64,000 nucleotides of DNA from Methylobacter luteus IMV-B-3098 (GCF_000427625.1 NZ_KE386569.1:497376-561375), one strand, 5' to 3'; positions 36,701-45,651 are shown, counted from the stretch's first letter. Translations and numbers: made by a program. The notes: generated by a model from the letters alone, not told the origin.

Positions 36701-38018
36701 GCTCTCGGTAGTGCCAGGCGTTAGCGAAAGCTTTAAACAGCTCGGTTTCCTGCCATTCGCGGCAGGCGACCTCGGCCACGATCTGCTGCGCCAGCACGTC
36801 CAGCGGCGCCTCAGGCATCTGGATGCGATCCAGCTCATCGCGCTCGATCGCGGCCAGCATGGCCGTGCACTCGACCAGATCATCGCGCGACAGCGGAAAC
36901 AGGCGGCCTTTCGGTACGGTGCCGAGCCGGTGGCCGGAACGCCCGACCCGTTGCAGAAACGTTGAAATCGCATGCGGCGAGCCGAGCTGGCAGACCAGAT
37001 CAACGTCGCCGATGTCGATGCCGAGTTCCAGCGACGCGGTCGCGACCAGTGCTTTCAAAGAACCCTGTTTCAGGCGCTGCTCGGCCGACAACCGGTGTTC
37101 CTTGGCCAGGCTGCCATGGTGCGCCGTAACATATTGTTCACCCAGGCGTTCGGCCAGGGCCGCGGCCGCGCGCTCGGCCAGGCGCCGCGTGTTGACGAAG
37201 ATCAAGGTCGTGCGGTGCTGTCCGATCAGCTCCTCCAGCCGGTTATAGATTTCGCCCCAGACTTCGGCCGCCATGACCGCTTCCAGCGGCGAGCCGGTGA
37301 CTTCGATCTGCAGGTCGCGCTGGCGCACGTGGCCCGTATCGATGATCGTACAATCGGCTGCTGCCGTGCCGGTCAGATAGCGCGCTATCGTCTCGATGGG
37401 CTTTTGCGTGGCCGACAGGCCAATGCGCACGGGTGGCGTCGCGGTCAGCTGCGTCAGGCGTTCCAGCGACAGCGCCAGATGAGCGCCGCGCTTGCTGCCG
37501 GCCAGCGCGTGAATTTCGTCGACGATAACGCTGCGCACGGTGCTGAGCATGGCACGCCCCGAATCCGATGTGAGGAGGATATACAGCGATTCCGGCGTCG
37601 TGACCAGAATGTGCGGCGGCCAGCGCTTCATGGCGTGGCGTTCGGCCGGCGAGGTGTCGCCGGTGCGCGTCTGCGCGCGGACCAGCACATCGGGCAGGCC
37701 AAAGGCGGCCAAGCCCTCGCGGATGCCGCTCAGCGGCTCTTCCAGATTCTTGTGAATATCGTTTGACAGTGCCTTCAGCGGCGAGATATACAGAATGCGC
37801 GTTTCATCGGGCAGCGGCGATTCCAGCCCTTGCCGCACCAGTTGATCGATGGCGGCTAGAAACGCCGCCAGCGTCTTGCCCGAGCCGGTAGGCGCCGCGA
37901 TGAGCGTGGATTTGCCGGCATGTATGGCCGGCCAGGCCTGGCATTGCACGTCCGAGGGCGCATTGAAATGTGCTTTGAACCATTGGGCGATAACGGGATG
38001 AAACGATGTTAAAGGCAT
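33747..38018 (-). CDS. lhr: Lhr-type ATP-dependent helicase
   Basis: At 1423 aa this is a full-length Lhr-family superfamily 2 helicase. The first RecA lobe has the Q-motif-like VQCQAWPAI, Walker A APTGSGKTLAAFLAA (about 41-55), SPLKALSND and the DEIH box VDEIHALAGSKRG; the second lobe has HHGSLAKEHR and QRVGRSGHRLG. The Lhr-specific winged-helix and beta-barrel regions follow to about residue 860, and a long C-terminal part (to 1423) with further winged-helix domains corresponds to the extension found in E. coli Lhr (1538 aa). Lhr translocates 3' to 5' on single-stranded DNA and is linked to DNA repair. The gene is GC-rich compared with its AT-rich upstream and downstream gaps. It is monocistronic and convergent with the oxidase gene. 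Confidence 0.94.
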   Translation of the reverse strand: MPLTSFHPVIAQWFKAHFNAPSDVQCQAWPAIHAGKSTLIAAPTGSGKTLAAFLAAIDQLVRQGLESPLPDETRILYISPLKALSNDIHKNLEEPLSGIREGLAAFGLPDVLVRAQTRTGDTSPAERHAMKRWPPHILVTTPESLYILLTSDSGRAMLSTVRSVIVDEIHALAGSKRGAHLALSLERLTQLTATPPVRIGLSATQKPIETIARYLTGTAAADCTIIDTGHVRQRDLQIEVTGSPLEAVMAAEVWGEIYNRLEELIGQHRTTLIFVNTRRLAERAAAALAERLGEQYVTAHHGSLAKEHRLSAEQRLKQGSLKALVATASLELGIDIGDVDLVCQLGSPHAISTFLQRVGRSGHRLGTVPKGRLFPLSRDDLVECTAMLAAIERDELDRIQMPEAPLDVLAQQIVAEVACREWQETELFKAFANAWHYRELSCKQFLDVVRMLSDGFHTQRGRRSAYLHRDAVNGLLRPRKGAKLTALMNGGAIPDQFDYDVIMQPEGLFVGTLNEDFAFESLPGDIFQLGNNSYRMLKIEQGRVYVEDAHGQPPNIPFWFGEAPGRSDELSQAVSDLRATLDVRLELSQEAAYRYLADELQLPAAAAEQLLLYLAAAKAALTVLPTQQRIVFERFFDETGDMHFVVHSPYGSRINRAWGLALRKRFCRRFNFELQAAASEDNIVLSLGPTHSFPLEEPAQYLKAATVKDILVQALLAAPMFPTRWRWVANTALAVPRNRAGKKVPAYFQRNNAEDLIAVIFPDQLACFENIAGDREVPDHPLVNQTLSDCLHELMDIDGLERLLAGIEQGTVDIVARDLASPSPLALEILNARPYAFLDDAPAEERRTLAVQQRRFMDPQTAAETGHLNPEAIARVCMEAWPEAHTPDELHDALVVLGFLTETEGKRGPLSAFTHDWPVLLETLMKAKRATVMTIADDTRLWVAAERLKALQWVFPDAPIDPLIQPVDSNEAEDRDGALVEILSSRLEGLGPVTAAQLATSMRLDPSEIELALLALQQEGSLIQGRFTPAAETTEWCERGLLARIHRYTLKQLRSEIEPVAPADFMRFLFRWQGLDDPGAGETALQQRLLQLEGLSLPAASWEADILPVRIKPYAASDLDKLCGAGKVSWLRLHLPAGAPKRKSPAGKTTAFSFIARAHLPHWRAYAPLPDIEALELSGKAEKVHDAFKQWGASFFEELLSETGLLKSQLEEALAELSAWGLVTADSFQGLRTLITAQKIQHRLSQRYSFYDPFAAAGRWSLIRSPVSAGTDRHQHCEHIALVLLRRYGVVFRKVLEQENNLPSWRELLYVFRRMEARGELRGGRFVQGFAGEQYALPEAVSVLRDIRKQAKRGDLIAISAADPLNLTGIITAGVRVPTQASRRILYRDGVPTAIGAQGKINFLEDIEPQDQWQLKNALLRRR

Positions 38019-38427
38019 GGCACTGACTGACTGGAGAGGATAAAATAGTTCGGTAAGGAGTTCAGCGGCATACAGAACTCAGCTTCAATCGCAGTATAGT
38101 CTAGCACTGAAAGAGGGCATCGGCTTGGCTATTGTCCAGAGTTTCCGGAACTGTTCTGCATTGATAGTCATAGAGGACCCGGATGATTGTATGGACAGGA
38201 AATGGTTCTGTCATTTACCGGCTCTTGTGGCTTAACAAGGCCGGGACGGTAAAGCGCTTCATGGGGTCCTAGTGAAAAATATTTATCACTTCAAGCTGTT
38301 GGAAATCATTGTATTGGAAATCTTTTTAATATTTCCGTCATATTTCTCAGCCTCTGTTGCAACTTGTGCTTCGATTAGCTCTCTATAGAGCGTCCCAATT
38401 GATTTAAGAATGTAGTAATCCCTCCGA
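38019..38427. other. Intergenic region between divergent lhr and hydrolase genes
   Basis: This is a 409-base gap between two divergent genes and so contains both promoters. No open frame with a ribosome binding site, no hairpin with a T-run and no recognised operator was found. Confidence 0.4.
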
Positions 38428-39480
38428 ATGATCAAACGCCTTGTTATTTTCCCCTCGATGCTCAGCTTGTTTATGTTAATGCTGGCTGTAATTTCAACCT
38501 GTACCCTTTCAGCCTGTAGCCCAGGAATTTACAAACCCGGCCCCAATGTCACCAGTGGGCAGATACTGGAAAACCGCTATGTGACGCCCGATGGCATCGA
38601 ACTGCCGCTCAGACAATGGCTGCCCGAGAATAATAAGGCTTCAGCGGTGCTGATTGCGCTGCATGGGTTCAACGACTACAGCCATTTTTTGCAGCAGCCC
38701 GGTGATTTTTTCCGACAGCAAGGCATTGCCAGTTACGCTTATGATCAGCGCGGCTTCGGCGGCAGCCCGCGCCGGGGTTTGTGGAGCGGCATTGATGCCT
38801 ATGTGCAGGACCTGGACTTGTTCGTGCGTCTGGTCCGGGATAAGCACCCGGGCCTGCCGGTTTACTTGCTGGGCGAAAGCATGGGCGGAGCTGTGATCAT
38901 TGCGACAATGGCGCGCTCCTTGAAAACACCCGTGGATGGATTGATTCTGGCCGCGCCGGCTGTATGGGGCCGGGAGACGATGCCCTGGTATCAGCAGACA
39001 CTACTGTGGGCGCTGTCACATACCATGCCCTGGCTGACACTGACCGGCAAAGGCGTCGTCAAAGTCACGCCTTCTGACAATATCGAGATGCTCAGAGAGC
39101 TCGGCCGCGATCCGCTGGTCATTAAGTCTACGCGTGTCGAAGCGCTTTACGGCCTGACCAATCTGATGGATGCGGCGCTGCACAGCGCCAAGGAAATACA
39201 AACTGATACGCTGGTTCTGTATGGCGAAAAAGACGATATTATTCCGAAACAGCCCACACTGCGTTTCCTGCAGGATTTTCTGCAAAACCGTCAGCAGCAG
39301 CGAAAAAAAGTCGCCTTCTATCAAAACGGTTATCACATGCTGTTGCGCGATCTGCAGGCTCCGGTTTTATGGAAAGACATCGTCGCCTGGATCAAATCAT
39401 CGGGAGAGCCGCTGCCTTCCGGCGCCGACAAACATGCCGAACAGGTACTGGCGACCGCCAGAGAGGATGACAGTTCCTGA
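38428..39480 (+). CDS. Lipoprotein alpha/beta hydrolase (lysophospholipase/monoacylglycerol lipase-like)
   Basis: This 350-aa protein has an N-terminal signal ending in the lipobox LSAC, so it is a predicted lipoprotein. The hydrolase fold (serine aminopeptidase S33/Hydrolase_4 type) is clear: oxyanion region IALHGFNDYS, AYDQRGFGGSP, nucleophile Ser151 in GESMGGA, Asp in YGEKDDIIP, and His in NGYHMLLRD. The intact triad and the PldB-like layout suggest hydrolysis of lysophospholipids or monoacylglycerols at the envelope, but the substrate cannot be read from sequence. It precedes egtB by 84 bases on the same strand; a promoter-like sequence lies in that gap, so the two need not form one operon. 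The C-terminal tail is acidic and probably disordered. Confidence 0.87.
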   Translation: MIKRLVIFPSMLSLFMLMLAVISTCTLSACSPGIYKPGPNVTSGQILENRYVTPDGIELPLRQWLPENNKASAVLIALHGFNDYSHFLQQPGDFFRQQGIASYAYDQRGFGGSPRRGLWSGIDAYVQDLDLFVRLVRDKHPGLPVYLLGESMGGAVIIATMARSLKTPVDGLILAAPAVWGRETMPWYQQTLLWALSHTMPWLTLTGKGVVKVTPSDNIEMLRELGRDPLVIKSTRVEALYGLTNLMDAALHSAKEIQTDTLVLYGEKDDIIPKQPTLRFLQDFLQNRQQQRKKVAFYQNGYHMLLRDLQAPVLWKDIVAWIKSSGEPLPSGADKHAEQVLATAREDDSS

Positions 39481-39502
39481 AAAAATATGAGGTTTTTTCG
39501 GT

Positions 39503-39531
39503 TTGACTTGAAAAGCATTCGGATTTAGGAT
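39503..39531 (+). promoter_or_regulatory. Candidate sigma70 promoter of egtBD
   Basis: TTGACT (39503-39508), 17 bases, TAGGAT (39526-39531). The -35 matches consensus at five of six and the -10 at four of six positions, with ideal spacing, 33 bases before the egtB start. Confidence 0.5.
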
Positions 39532-39564
39532 GCCTGTCAGTTCAACTCTGATAAGGAGTTCGGC

Positions 39565-40872
39565 ATGCGTCGTACCGACTTTGCAGTTCCCCGCAATTCG
39601 GCAATACCGTATCAGGCCCTTTCGAGCGAAGTGCTGGCTCAGTACCGGGCCGTCAGACGTGAAACGGAACAGTTGTGTGAGCCGCTCGCCATCGAGGATT
39701 ATGGCATCCAGGCCATGCCCGATGTCAGCCCGCCGAAATGGCATCTGGCTCATACGGCCTGGTTTTTCGAGGCCTTTCTGCTGGTCCCTTTTCTGCCCGG
39801 GTACCAGGTTTTCTATCCCCGCTTCGCCTACCTGTTCAATTCCTATTATCAAACCGTCGGCAGTTTTTTCCCGCGCCCGCAACGCGGTTTGCTGTCCAGA
39901 CCGACTGTCGAGGAAGTCTGCCGCTATCGCGCCCATGTCGATAGCGCGATGGCGGAGCTGGTAGCCATCGCTGACGCTCCCCAACGCGACCGGATCATTT
40001 TCCGTACCGTGCTGGGACTGCACCACGAGCAGCAGCACCAGGAACTGCTGCTGACCGACATCAAATACAACTTCGCGTTCAATCCGTTGCGCCCGGCTTA
40101 TCGGCCAGCGCCCGACCATGCCGGGAAAGCGCCGGTTCCGCTGCAATGGCTGGCCTATGACGGCGGTCTGCGCGAGATCGGTTTCTCGGGCACGGATTTC
40201 GCTTACGATAACGAGATGCCACGGCACAAGGTCTATCTGGAAGATTTTCAGCTGGCCTCGCGCCTCGTGACGAACGGCGAGTTTCTGGCTTTTATCGAGG
40301 ATGACGGCTATCGGCGCGCCGACCTGTGGCTCTCCGACGGCTGGGCGGCCGTGCAGCAAAGAAACTGGCAGGCGCCGCTGTACTGGGAAAACATCGACGG
40401 CCAATGGTGGATCATGACGCTGGCCGGGCTCAGGCGCCTGGACCGGAACGAGCCGGTCTGCCATGTCAGTTTTTACGAGGCCGATGCCTACGCGCGCTGG
40501 TGCGGCAAACGCTTGCCGACAGAGGCGGAGTGGGAGGTCGCAGCGCAGGACCGCGAGGTCCACGGCAATCTGCGCGAAGCCGGTATATTGCATCCCGTGG
40601 CCGCTGAATCCGGCGCAGGAAACGGGCCGGTTCAGTTGTTCGGCGATGTCTGGGAATGGACGCAAAGCCCCTACCGGCCTTATCCCGGATTTCAGCCGCT
40701 GAACGGCTCGCTGGGCGAGTACAACGGCAAATTCATGTGCAATCAGCTGGTGCTGCGCGGCGGTTCCTGCGTGACGCCGCAGTCGCACATCGCGGCCACT
40801 TACCGCAATTTCTTTTACCCTGCCGACCGCTGGCAGTTCATGGGCATAAGGCTGGCCGCCGATGCGGACTGA
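39565..40872 (+). CDS. egtB: Ergothioneine biosynthesis sulfoxide synthase EgtB
   Basis: This 435-aa protein has an N-terminal DinB_2 domain and a C-terminal formylglycine-generating-enzyme (FGE/sulfatase-modifying) domain. Iron ligands expected for EgtB are visible: the His of WHLAHTAWFFE (His60/His63) and HHEQQHQE (His154 and His158). The C-terminal domain has GFSGTDFAYDNEMPRHKV, RLPTEAEWEVAA and VWEWTQSPY. EgtB joins trimethylhistidine (hercynine) to a sulfur donor using iron and oxygen. No egtA or egtC is nearby, so the version that uses cysteine directly or another thiol is possible; that is not decidable here. AAGGAG precedes the ATG. It overlaps egtD by 11 bases. Confidence 0.95.
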   Translation: MRRTDFAVPRNSAIPYQALSSEVLAQYRAVRRETEQLCEPLAIEDYGIQAMPDVSPPKWHLAHTAWFFEAFLLVPFLPGYQVFYPRFAYLFNSYYQTVGSFFPRPQRGLLSRPTVEEVCRYRAHVDSAMAELVAIADAPQRDRIIFRTVLGLHHEQQHQELLLTDIKYNFAFNPLRPAYRPAPDHAGKAPVPLQWLAYDGGLREIGFSGTDFAYDNEMPRHKVYLEDFQLASRLVTNGEFLAFIEDDGYRRADLWLSDGWAAVQQRNWQAPLYWENIDGQWWIMTLAGLRRLDRNEPVCHVSFYEADAYARWCGKRLPTEAEWEVAAQDREVHGNLREAGILHPVAAESGAGNGPVQLFGDVWEWTQSPYRPYPGFQPLNGSLGEYNGKFMCNQLVLRGGSCVTPQSHIAATYRNFFYPADRWQFMGIRLAADAD

Positions 40873-41839
40873 ACTGGTCGAACCGCGTCTGCGCTTTTCC
40901 GACCTGAAGCCGCCGCCGGCCGATTTCCGGCGCGAGGTCGTCGAAGGGCTGCGGCGTCCGCGGAAGGCCCTGTCGCCGAAGTTTTTCTATGATCCCGAAG
41001 GCTGCCGGCTGTTCGAGGCGATCTGCGATTTACCCGAGTATTATCTGACCCGTACCGAAGTGGGCATTCTGACCGAACACGCGGACAGCATTGCCCGAAC
41101 GCTGGGGCAGGGCGGCGCCCTGATTGAGCTGGGCAGCGGCAACAGCCGCAAGGTCCGGCTGTTGCTGGAGGCGTTGAAGCCTGCCGTTTACATCCCGGTC
41201 GACATTGCCAGAGAGCATCTGCTCACTGCCAGTCGCGCGCTGGCAGCCGATTGCCCGTGGCTGGACATTCATGCAGCCTGCCTGGATTATTCGCAGCGTT
41301 TCGCGTTGCCGTTTTTGTCGGATGCGCAAAGGAAGATCGTTTTCTTTCCGGGTTCCAGTATCGGCAACTTCGAGCCGGCGGCGGCGGAAAACCTGTTGCG
41401 CAGCGTAGCACAGTGCGTGCAGCCCGACGGCGGCCTGCTGATCGGCTTCGATCTGAAAAAGGATGCCGCTATTTTGAATGCGGCCTACAACGACAGCGCT
41501 GGCGTGACGGCCCAGTTCAATCTGAACCTGCTGCGCTACATTAATGCCAGAGCGGCGGCAAATTTCGACCTTGATCGATTTCACCACCAAGCTTTCTACA
41601 ATGAGCTGCGAGGACGCATCGAAATGCATTTGTGCAGCGAATACCGTCAGCAGGTCATCGTGGCCGGCGAGACGTTTAATTTTCTGGATGGTGAAACAAT
41701 CCATACCGAGAGTTCCTATAAATACGGGATCGAGGAATTCCAGACGCTGGCCCATAACGCCGGATTCGAACCGGACCGCTGCTGGTGCGATCGGGACAGC
41801 CTGTTTTGCGTGCACTACTTTGCCGTTAGAGCCTCTTAA
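40862..41839 (+). CDS. egtD: L-histidine N-alpha-methyltransferase EgtD
   Basis: This 325-aa SAM-dependent methyltransferase shows SPKFFYDPEGCRLFEAICDLPEYY broken over residues 39-62, the SAM motif IELGSGNSRKVRLLLEAL, the FFPGSSIGNFEP motif and GFDLKKD, with C-terminal ETIHTESSYKYGIEEF, all diagnostic of EgtD. It trimethylates histidine to hercynine, the first step of ergothioneine synthesis, before EgtB acts. The start at 40862 lies inside the end of egtB (the egtB TGA is at 40870-40872), so translation is coupled. Both genes are notably GC-rich. Full-length and intact. Confidence 0.96.
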   Translation: MRTELVEPRLRFSDLKPPPADFRREVVEGLRRPRKALSPKFFYDPEGCRLFEAICDLPEYYLTRTEVGILTEHADSIARTLGQGGALIELGSGNSRKVRLLLEALKPAVYIPVDIAREHLLTASRALAADCPWLDIHAACLDYSQRFALPFLSDAQRKIVFFPGSSIGNFEPAAAENLLRSVAQCVQPDGGLLIGFDLKKDAAILNAAYNDSAGVTAQFNLNLLRYINARAAANFDLDRFHHQAFYNELRGRIEMHLCSEYRQQVIVAGETFNFLDGETIHTESSYKYGIEEFQTLAHNAGFEPDRCWCDRDSLFCVHYFAVRAS

Positions 41840-41870
41840 ATAGAGTCTCGGTTCGGGATAAGAAAAAAGA

Positions 41871-41933
41871 GCTGGTCTTTGTTATAAAAGAAAAAGACGT
41901 TTTCGACGTTCACCTTTTCCAACAAAAACCAGC
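41871..41933. repeat. Nested imperfect palindrome downstream of egtD
   Basis: Outer arms GCTGGTCTTTGTT and AACAAAAACCAGC pair with one bulge; inside, AAAAGACGT and ACGTTCACCTTTT pair partly around TTTCG. It may be an egtBD transcript end, although no T-run follows on the plus strand. Confidence 0.4.
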
Positions 41934-42102
41934 CCAGACTGAACACACAATTGTTTTGCCTGAAACATGTGCAACGTTAATCGCTGAGCAAATGACCAAA
42001 CGCTGGTAAACTGGAACGAATACGGCAGAGGGATAAAGCGCGCAAGATGCTGTCAACTTCACCAGCAAACAAAAAAACTTATAAAATAGTGTTAAAAAAA
42101 CA

Positions 42103-43029
42103 ATGAATAATTACCCGTTTATCTTCGAACAGCTGCATATAGAAGTAGCACGAAACGCTTCAGATGACTTCAATTTGTTCCATGATAAGTACAAATGGCT
42201 ACAGATTGTGCATAACCCGTTCAAAGGCCCTATAGTGTTGGGTTTTCAACTCAATACCCTCATCGAATATCAACTGCGCCTGTATCGGGAAGCGCATCGT
42301 GAAAATAGGGTAATCACCGAAAATAATCTGCGCTTCAGCAATTATCAAGTCACTTTTGTCAACGCCGTCCGCCCTCGGATACCAGTCTATCTGGATATTA
42401 AAAAAACACTGATTAATACCATCCCCACCTTGACCCTCAGCAATCGCATTGTCATGAAATCGGACGACAAAACCGTGCTGCTGGGCTTTAAAAAAGAAAC
42501 CCAGGCGCCGCTATTTTTAGCTGACACCAAACTTGACAGTCTGCCCGATCTTAATGAAGTTCCGGATTGCACCATCGTTCCCGGCACTGATTATTTTCTT
42601 AAACGGAAATATCTGAACAACGGGGCGGTTAAAAATTTTCTGTCCGGGTCGTTCGCCGAGCAATCCGATTATTTCGACGAGTTAAGGCATATTGCGCAGT
42701 ATCCGGAGATATTTCCCTGCAGCCTGAGCTCGGGTGCCTTGCTGGAAAAAGCGCAATTAGAAAATCATGACTTTAAACTTAATCCCATGGTTTATACGTC
42801 TCATGAAATTTCAGTGGATCGGCACTATTTAAGCTCGCTTAAAAATAATGAAAAGCTGCATATTCTGGTGGATCAACGCCCGGAATCAAGGAACAATACC
42901 TTAAACCAGACCAATATCATGCGACGGACCTATAATTGTTACGGGTTGTTACAAAACAATGACGTCTTATTCAGAATCACGTTGAACCTTGTTTCGCTAA
43001 AAGACATACTCAAAAATCTTTCTTCTTAA
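42103..43029 (+). CDS. Unrecognised protein, possible hot-dog fold (MaoC-like)
   Basis: This 308-aa protein has no signal peptide or membrane segments. The N-terminus has EVARNASDDFNLFHDKYKW followed by NPFKGPIVLGFQLNTLIEYQ, which recalls MaoC-type dehydratase/thioesterase signatures (a D-x-N-x2-H motif near residue 25 then a G-x2-V/I-x-G-F helix), and a second half of similar size (about 170-300) could be a second hot-dog unit. If so it would bind acyl thioesters, but the catalytic Asp/His pair is only loosely conserved (Asp-Phe-Asn-Leu-Phe-His). No operon partner is clear: egtD is 263 bases upstream and the next genes are convergent. No strong ribosome binding site precedes the ATG. Function not assigned. 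Confidence 0.6.
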   Translation: MNNYPFIFEQLHIEVARNASDDFNLFHDKYKWLQIVHNPFKGPIVLGFQLNTLIEYQLRLYREAHRENRVITENNLRFSNYQVTFVNAVRPRIPVYLDIKKTLINTIPTLTLSNRIVMKSDDKTVLLGFKKETQAPLFLADTKLDSLPDLNEVPDCTIVPGTDYFLKRKYLNNGAVKNFLSGSFAEQSDYFDELRHIAQYPEIFPCSLSSGALLEKAQLENHDFKLNPMVYTSHEISVDRHYLSSLKNNEKLHILVDQRPESRNNTLNQTNIMRRTYNCYGLLQNNDVLFRITLNLVSLKDILKNLSS

Positions 43030-43253
43030 CCTCGGTCCGGTTTAAGCCGCTTGGAGACATGGCAGTCAATCGGCCTCAAGCCATTGAAGAGCCGGTTTTT
43101 ATCTTGATGGGCATCAGCGGCCAGGCTGGCGATGCTACGGCCCAGATAACGAGCGAAAGAACGAGGCCGCGAGTGCTCAGGAGTGCCGGTCGCCTTGAGT
43201 TGATCATTGACCGGTTCAAGGATGCTGCGTTTTGGGAAAAAATGAGCATCGAA
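43026..43253 (-). pseudogene. Remnant of an IS-type transposase C-terminus
   Basis: A minus-strand frame without start codon ends at TAA 43026-43028 and encodes PKRSILEPVNDQLK, then EHSRPRSFARYLG and SIASLAADAH. This resembles the C-terminal part of IS982/IS4-like DDE transposases (pattern KRSxIExVNDQLKxxxxxEHSRxRS). Its stop codon overlaps the end of the gene at 42103-43029. The upstream part is missing, so it is a decayed insertion. Family assignment is tentative. Confidence 0.45.
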
Positions 43254-43313
43254 AGCGTCTTTTCCTTTTATTACAAAAGCCTCTTCTCCCGGGCTCAGGT
43301 CAAAAATACCGCA

Positions 43314-45068
43314 TCATTCACCCAGAAAATCCCCACGTTGATGCTGCCACATGGCGTGGTACTTGCCTTTTTGGGCGAGCAACTGTTCGTGCGTGCCCTG
43401 TTCGATGATTTTGCCTTTGTCCAGCACGACGATGCGGTCCATGTTCAATATCGTGGACAGCCGGTGCGCGATCACGATGGCGGTCTTGTCCTTGATCAGC
43501 TCGAAAATGGCGACCTGGATCTGTTTTTCGGTCAGCGAATCGAGCGCACTGGTGGCTTCGTCCAGCACGACGATCGGCGCATCCTCGAGAAACGCCCGGG
43601 CAATGGCGATGCGCTGTTTTTCGCCGCCGGACAGCTTGACGCCGCGCTCGCCGACCAGCGTGTCGAATCCTTCGGACAATTTTTCTATGAACTCCAGGCT
43701 GCGCGATTTCCGGGCTGCATCGACCAGCCGCGCTTCCGGGATGTCATCGCCCAGCGTGATATTGTCGCGCACCGAGCGATGGAACAGCTCCGGCTGTTGC
43801 GGCACCATGGAGATCTGCTGGCGCAGGGCTGACAGCGTAAAAGCTTTGGCCGGCAGGCCGTCGAAAGACAGGCTGCCCTGTTGCGGGTCGAGAAAGCGAA
43901 ACAGCAGTTTGGTCAACGATGATTTGCCGGAACCGGAAGAGCCGACCAGGGCGACCTTCTCGCCGGCCTTGATGGACAGCGAAAAGTGCTCGAACAGCTT
44001 CGGCTGGCTGGGGTTCGACGGGTCATAGCTGAAGCTGATGTTGTCAAAGCGGATTGCGCCTCTCGTGATGTTCAGCGGTCTGGCATCACTGGCATCGACT
44101 TCCAGGTCCTGCTGCCTGAAAACATCGGCCATTTCGGTAGCATCGGCCAGCGCCGTGAAAAAATTGCGGAAATTGCGCCCGAATTCCCACAGCCGTTGAA
44201 TCAGCATGAGCATGATCGATTGAAACAGCACGAACTCGCCGACCTGGAAGTTGCCGCCCTGCCATTTCTGGATCATCAGATAAACCAGCAGCAGCTCTAT
44301 GCCGAACGTCATCAAGCCCTGCACGGCGAAGGAAATGAACATCAGCAGCCAGGCGATCTTCTTCCTGCGGTAGACGAAATCCGAAGCCTGGTTGATCTGA
44401 GCCTGCTCCTTGGCTTCCAGGGCAAAGCTTTTGACGATGAAGATATTGCTGATGGCGTCGGAATAAGCGCCTCCGACTTTCGAATCAGCCTTGGCCACGG
44501 CCTGGTCGAAGCGCAGTTTCCAGATCGAGTAGGCGATGTTCCAGGTCACGAACAGAACCACCCAGACCAAAAAATAAACCGCGAACCGCGGCTGCTGCCG
44601 GTAGAAAATCACGAACGAAATAATGACCGCGACGATATTCATGAAGAACTGGAACAGGAACCAGTCCATGATGATTTCGAAAGACCGCGAGAAACGATTG
44701 GCCTGCTTGATTAGGCTGCCTGAAAAACTGTTCTCGAAAAAGGCGTATTTCTGTTTTTTCAGCACCTCGAAGCAGCGTTTTTCCAGCAGATTGACGCCGC
44801 CGCCATCGAGCGGCACGATCGCGACTTCCAGCAGGCGCCACGACAGCCAGACGCCGGCGTAGATCATGGCGATCGTTTTCAGGTTGTCCAGCAAAGAGGC
44901 CAGGGTCGCGTCGGAGTAGGGCGCCGCCAGCCCGTTGGCGATGTTTTTATAATAGAGGGGGGCCGATAAATCCAGCACGACGGCGCAGGTCAAAGCGGAT
45001 AGGGCCAGCAGGAAATACCATTTTTTCTGCCAGACAACCCGGCCGTACTCTTTGAATATAATGTCCAT
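43314..45068 (-). CDS. ABC exporter (fused permease-ATPase, MsbA/LmrA type)
   Basis: This 584-aa half-transporter has six predicted membrane segments in residues 1-310 and one nucleotide-binding domain (about 340-575) with Walker A VGSSGSGKSS, the Q loop QQPELF, signature LSGGEKQR, Walker B IVVLDEATSALD and the H-loop IAHRLST. It must dimerise to function, exporting a lipid, peptide or drug from the cytoplasm. The substrate is unknown; the membrane region lacks features allowing subclassification. It stands alone on the minus strand with repeat-rich DNA upstream and a transposase remnant downstream. The gene is GC-rich. No strong ribosome binding site before the ATG. Confidence 0.92.
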   Translation of the reverse strand: MDIIFKEYGRVVWQKKWYFLLALSALTCAVVLDLSAPLYYKNIANGLAAPYSDATLASLLDNLKTIAMIYAGVWLSWRLLEVAIVPLDGGGVNLLEKRCFEVLKKQKYAFFENSFSGSLIKQANRFSRSFEIIMDWFLFQFFMNIVAVIISFVIFYRQQPRFAVYFLVWVVLFVTWNIAYSIWKLRFDQAVAKADSKVGGAYSDAISNIFIVKSFALEAKEQAQINQASDFVYRRKKIAWLLMFISFAVQGLMTFGIELLLVYLMIQKWQGGNFQVGEFVLFQSIMLMLIQRLWEFGRNFRNFFTALADATEMADVFRQQDLEVDASDARPLNITRGAIRFDNISFSYDPSNPSQPKLFEHFSLSIKAGEKVALVGSSGSGKSSLTKLLFRFLDPQQGSLSFDGLPAKAFTLSALRQQISMVPQQPELFHRSVRDNITLGDDIPEARLVDAARKSRSLEFIEKLSEGFDTLVGERGVKLSGGEKQRIAIARAFLEDAPIVVLDEATSALDSLTEKQIQVAIFELIKDKTAIVIAHRLSTILNMDRIVVLDKGKIIEQGTHEQLLAQKGKYHAMWQHQRGDFLGE

Positions 45069-45651
45069 TGTGTGCTGTTTAATGCTTTTTCGAGCGATTA
45101 ATGTACCATTTTATAAACTTGAGCCTCTGTTGTTTTTTATATAACCCCAAGCTGGACGAGGTTTGCAACCTCATCTCCGTAGGGTCGGATTTATTCGACC
45201 CGAGACAGCATTGCGGGCTCTTCACGCCAGGTTTCCGCTAACGCTCCAACCCAGCCTGCCATCGTTAAAAGTGACAGAACAGCGGTAGGGTGAGCAACAC
45301 GTACCTTCCCGGAACTGCAATGCTCAAGCAGGATGGGGTTTGTAACCCCGTCTCTAACGTTTCCGCGCTGTCTGAAGCAAGTAGCGTGCTTGACCGACGC
45401 CAAACGTTTCGGCCGGGGCAACAAGCCCCGGCCGGCTGCAAGATTTCGGGAAGCGCGGTCTTAAATATTATCTTGACCGCACGGCTCAAAGCCGGCTATA
45501 AGTATTCATACTTAACCTATTGAAATACAGACATAAAGGCCTTGATCCCAATGCCTACTAATAATAACCAGTCACATAAACACCGATATGAAAGTAGCTG
45601 AAACATATCCCGCAAATTCTCGCATCGGTAAGACTCATCAAGGTGTGAGGC
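45069..45651. other. Repeat-rich intergenic region (several palindromic repeats)
   Basis: Within 583 bases there are: GAGGTTTGCAACCTC and GGGGTTTGTAACCCC hairpins in related units (45149-45180 and 45327-45360); a GTAGGGTCGGAT/ATTCGACCC-type hairpin (45179-45201); a minus-strand copy of the TAGGCTGGGTTGG repeat (45225-45260); and GGCCGGGGC-AACAA-GCCCCGGCC (45411-45433), a perfect 9-bp stem. No gene is supported; short frames here are repeat translations. Confidence 0.75.

Noticed and set aside
34293-37766. Several long plus-strand frames inside the lhr gene
   Set aside because: They are antisense to a GC-rich conserved helicase gene, and their translations contain no known domain.
43059-43832. 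Long plus-strand frame covering the end of the ABC exporter
   Set aside because: It is the antisense of the conserved nucleotide-binding domain; the exporter on the minus strand has all motifs.
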